Shown here in pieces: positions 62,913-64,000 of a stretch of 64,000 nucleotides of DNA. Numbering within the stretch: the first letter of the stretch is position 1; every line of letters begins with the position of its first letter. A program made the position numbers and the translations under genes. The stretch lies in the NCBI GenBank assembly GCA_021156365.1, contig JAJNDK010000002.1:62001-126000 (forward strand), in the 5' to 3' direction. The DNA comes from Bacteroidota bacterium. GTDB taxonomy: Bacteria > Bacteroidota > Bacteroidia > B-17B0 > Aurantibacillaceae. A model generated the notes under the pieces. That model was not told the origin of the DNA, searched no databases, and was given only the letters and a program-made list of their open reading frames with translations.

Positions 62913-64000
62913 TTAGAATTTTTTGTTCTGATTAAAAGGCCTTGTCGGCTTTTCAATCTTCAATAGTATGGTTTTTATACGTTCATTATCTGCTGCAAGT
63001 TTCAGGGCTTCGGCAATTTCCGGATCATATTTTATACCTGCCTCCAGTCTGCCGCTCTCATAATGAAACCTGGAAACGATCTCCTGTTCCAATAATCGTT
63101 TTATTTCGGTCCTGAATTTATTGAAATCGTCCTTTTTGCTTTCCTGCATCTTACTCTTCAGGGCTTCATACTGCATTTTGATATCGTCGAATTGTTTGTC
63201 CTTTTCTGCGCTTTTTTTCAGCTCGTCCAGGTCGTGTTCCGTTTCTGTTTCATACGAATAGTCCTTTTGTTTTGCATAAGCCACGAAGTCTTCGTATTCT
63301 TTATCGGTAAGGGAAAAATCGCGGGGTGTGGAACGGAGTGTCCCATTCTTCAAAACGAACATATTTGCGTATTCAAAAATATGGTTTTTGATCAAAAGCG
63401 TATAAGCGATGTTACTCATGCTTTCGTTGGGGATCTGCACATCCGGCATAATACCTGCTCCATCATACACGATCCGGCCGCCTTTGGTCTTAAAAGCGGT
63501 CGTGAGCGAATCCGGAACTTTCAATACACTGCCATCCTGCTCCTTGTTTGAATAATCCAGGGCCTGGATGCATCTCCCGCTTGGGATGTAATACTTGGCA
63601 ACGGTTACTTTCATTGCAGAATTGTAGGAAAGATTACGTGTTTGCTGCACCAGTCCTTTGCCATAAGTACGTTCCCCGATGATCACCGCACGATCCAGGT
63701 CCTGCAAGGCGCCGGAAACAACCTCCGAAGCCGAGGCAGAATTCCTGTCTACCAACACTACTAGTGGAATAGCGAGGTCCTGCGGATTATTAACTCCTTT
63801 GAAGGTAGCATCCCATTCTTTTATCTTTCCTTTGGTAGTAGCCACGATCTGGCCTTTCTCCGTAAAAAGATTTACAATATCCACCGCCTGCTGAAGCAAT
63901 CCACCGCCGTTTCCGCGAAGGTCGAGTACAATGGATTTGCAGTTCTTCTCCGTTTTCATTTTCAGGAAAGCTTCCTTCACTTCCTTCGCTGCTTCCTGTG
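62913..64000 (-). CDS. S41-family C-terminal processing peptidase, partial
   Basis: The last 360 or so residues; the frame stays open through the window edge, where the first visible GTG at 63980 is internal. The visible part is the peptidase core: LDLRGNGGG, the catalytic Ser in DRNSASASEVVSGAL and the Lys in ERTYGKGLVQQ. The C-terminal half is helical and charged. The PDZ domain expected upstream is outside the window. CTP-type proteases trim exported or periplasmic proteins. Confidence 0.92.
   Translation of the reverse strand, partial: QEAAKEVKEAFLKMKTEKNCKSIVLDLRGNGGGLLQQAVDIVNLFTEKGQIVATTKGKIKEWDATFKGVNNPQDLAIPLVVLVDRNSASASEVVSGALQDLDRAVIIGERTYGKGLVQQTRNLSYNSAMKVTVAKYYIPSGRCIQALDYSNKEQDGSVLKVPDSLTTAFKTKGGRIVYDGAGIMPDVQIPNESMSNIAYTLLIKNHIFEYANMFVLKNGTLRSTPRDFSLTDKEYEDFVAYAKQKDYSYETETEHDLDELKKSAEKDKQFDDIKMQYEALKSKMQESKKDDFNKFRTEIKRLLEQEIVSRFHYESGRLEAGIKYDPEIAEALKLAADNERIKTILLKIEKPTRPFNQNKKF

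Overview
The window looks like a chromosome segment of a Bacteroidota bacterium. Supporting signs are a type IX secretion sorting tail, hybrid two-component kinases, A-rich start contexts with few Shine-Dalgarno sequences, and Bacteroidota-type MlaEFD and LigD genes. A Chitinophagia/Sphingobacteriia-like host is my guess. About 39 kb is core genome and about 25 kb is an integrated mobile element.

Core, left part (1-35.1 kb). Positions 1-2723 hold the N-terminal 907 residues of a minus-strand kinase made of tandem HAMP units. Next come a small conserved protein, a 410-bp intergenic tandem repeat, an mlaE-mlaF-mlaD lipid-transport operon, two membrane-anchored proteins (LEA_2-like and DUF748/AsmA-like) and a BrkB-family membrane protein. 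A minus-strand kinase/response-regulator operon (9.8-13.2 kb) is divergent from a plus-strand operon (13.3-19.9 kb) for an FAD oxidoreductase, an SDR, topoisomerase IB, Ku, the LigD phosphoesterase and LigD ligase-polymerase, i.e. a non-homologous end-joining operon. Three well-spaced sigma-54-type promoters serve this region. Then come a JmjC-like cupin, a lipoprotein, DUF2383, YtxH, holin-like, DUF1328 and AI-2E-family envelope or stress genes around a sigma-54 activator, plus a T9SS cargo protein and a TPR-SpoIIE phosphatase.

Mobile element (35133-60405). It is inserted in the 3' end of a tRNA-Lys(TTT) gene, bounded by a 16-bp direct repeat and paired GTTCGCT arm-type sites near both ends. 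The right end carries a tyrosine integrase, a DnaC-like ATPase, a replication-initiator-like protein and an excisionase-like HTH protein. I see no relaxase, conjugation or virion genes. The left end carries an unknown three-gene cassette, SymE-like and Xre genes and a GNAT/HigA-like toxin-antitoxin pair. The centre is a defence island: a CHAT protease; Gabija (gajA-gajB) between direct repeats; and an operon for a four-TM protein, a CD-NTase and a DUF4297-like nuclease fused to a STAND NTPase, with a second paralogous CD-NTase divergent from it. Spacers between modules are rich in palindromes.

Core, right part (60.4-64 kb): tRNA-Lys, a small unknown gene, a fatty acid hydroxylase-family protein, shikimate kinase, nadD and a truncated S41 peptidase.
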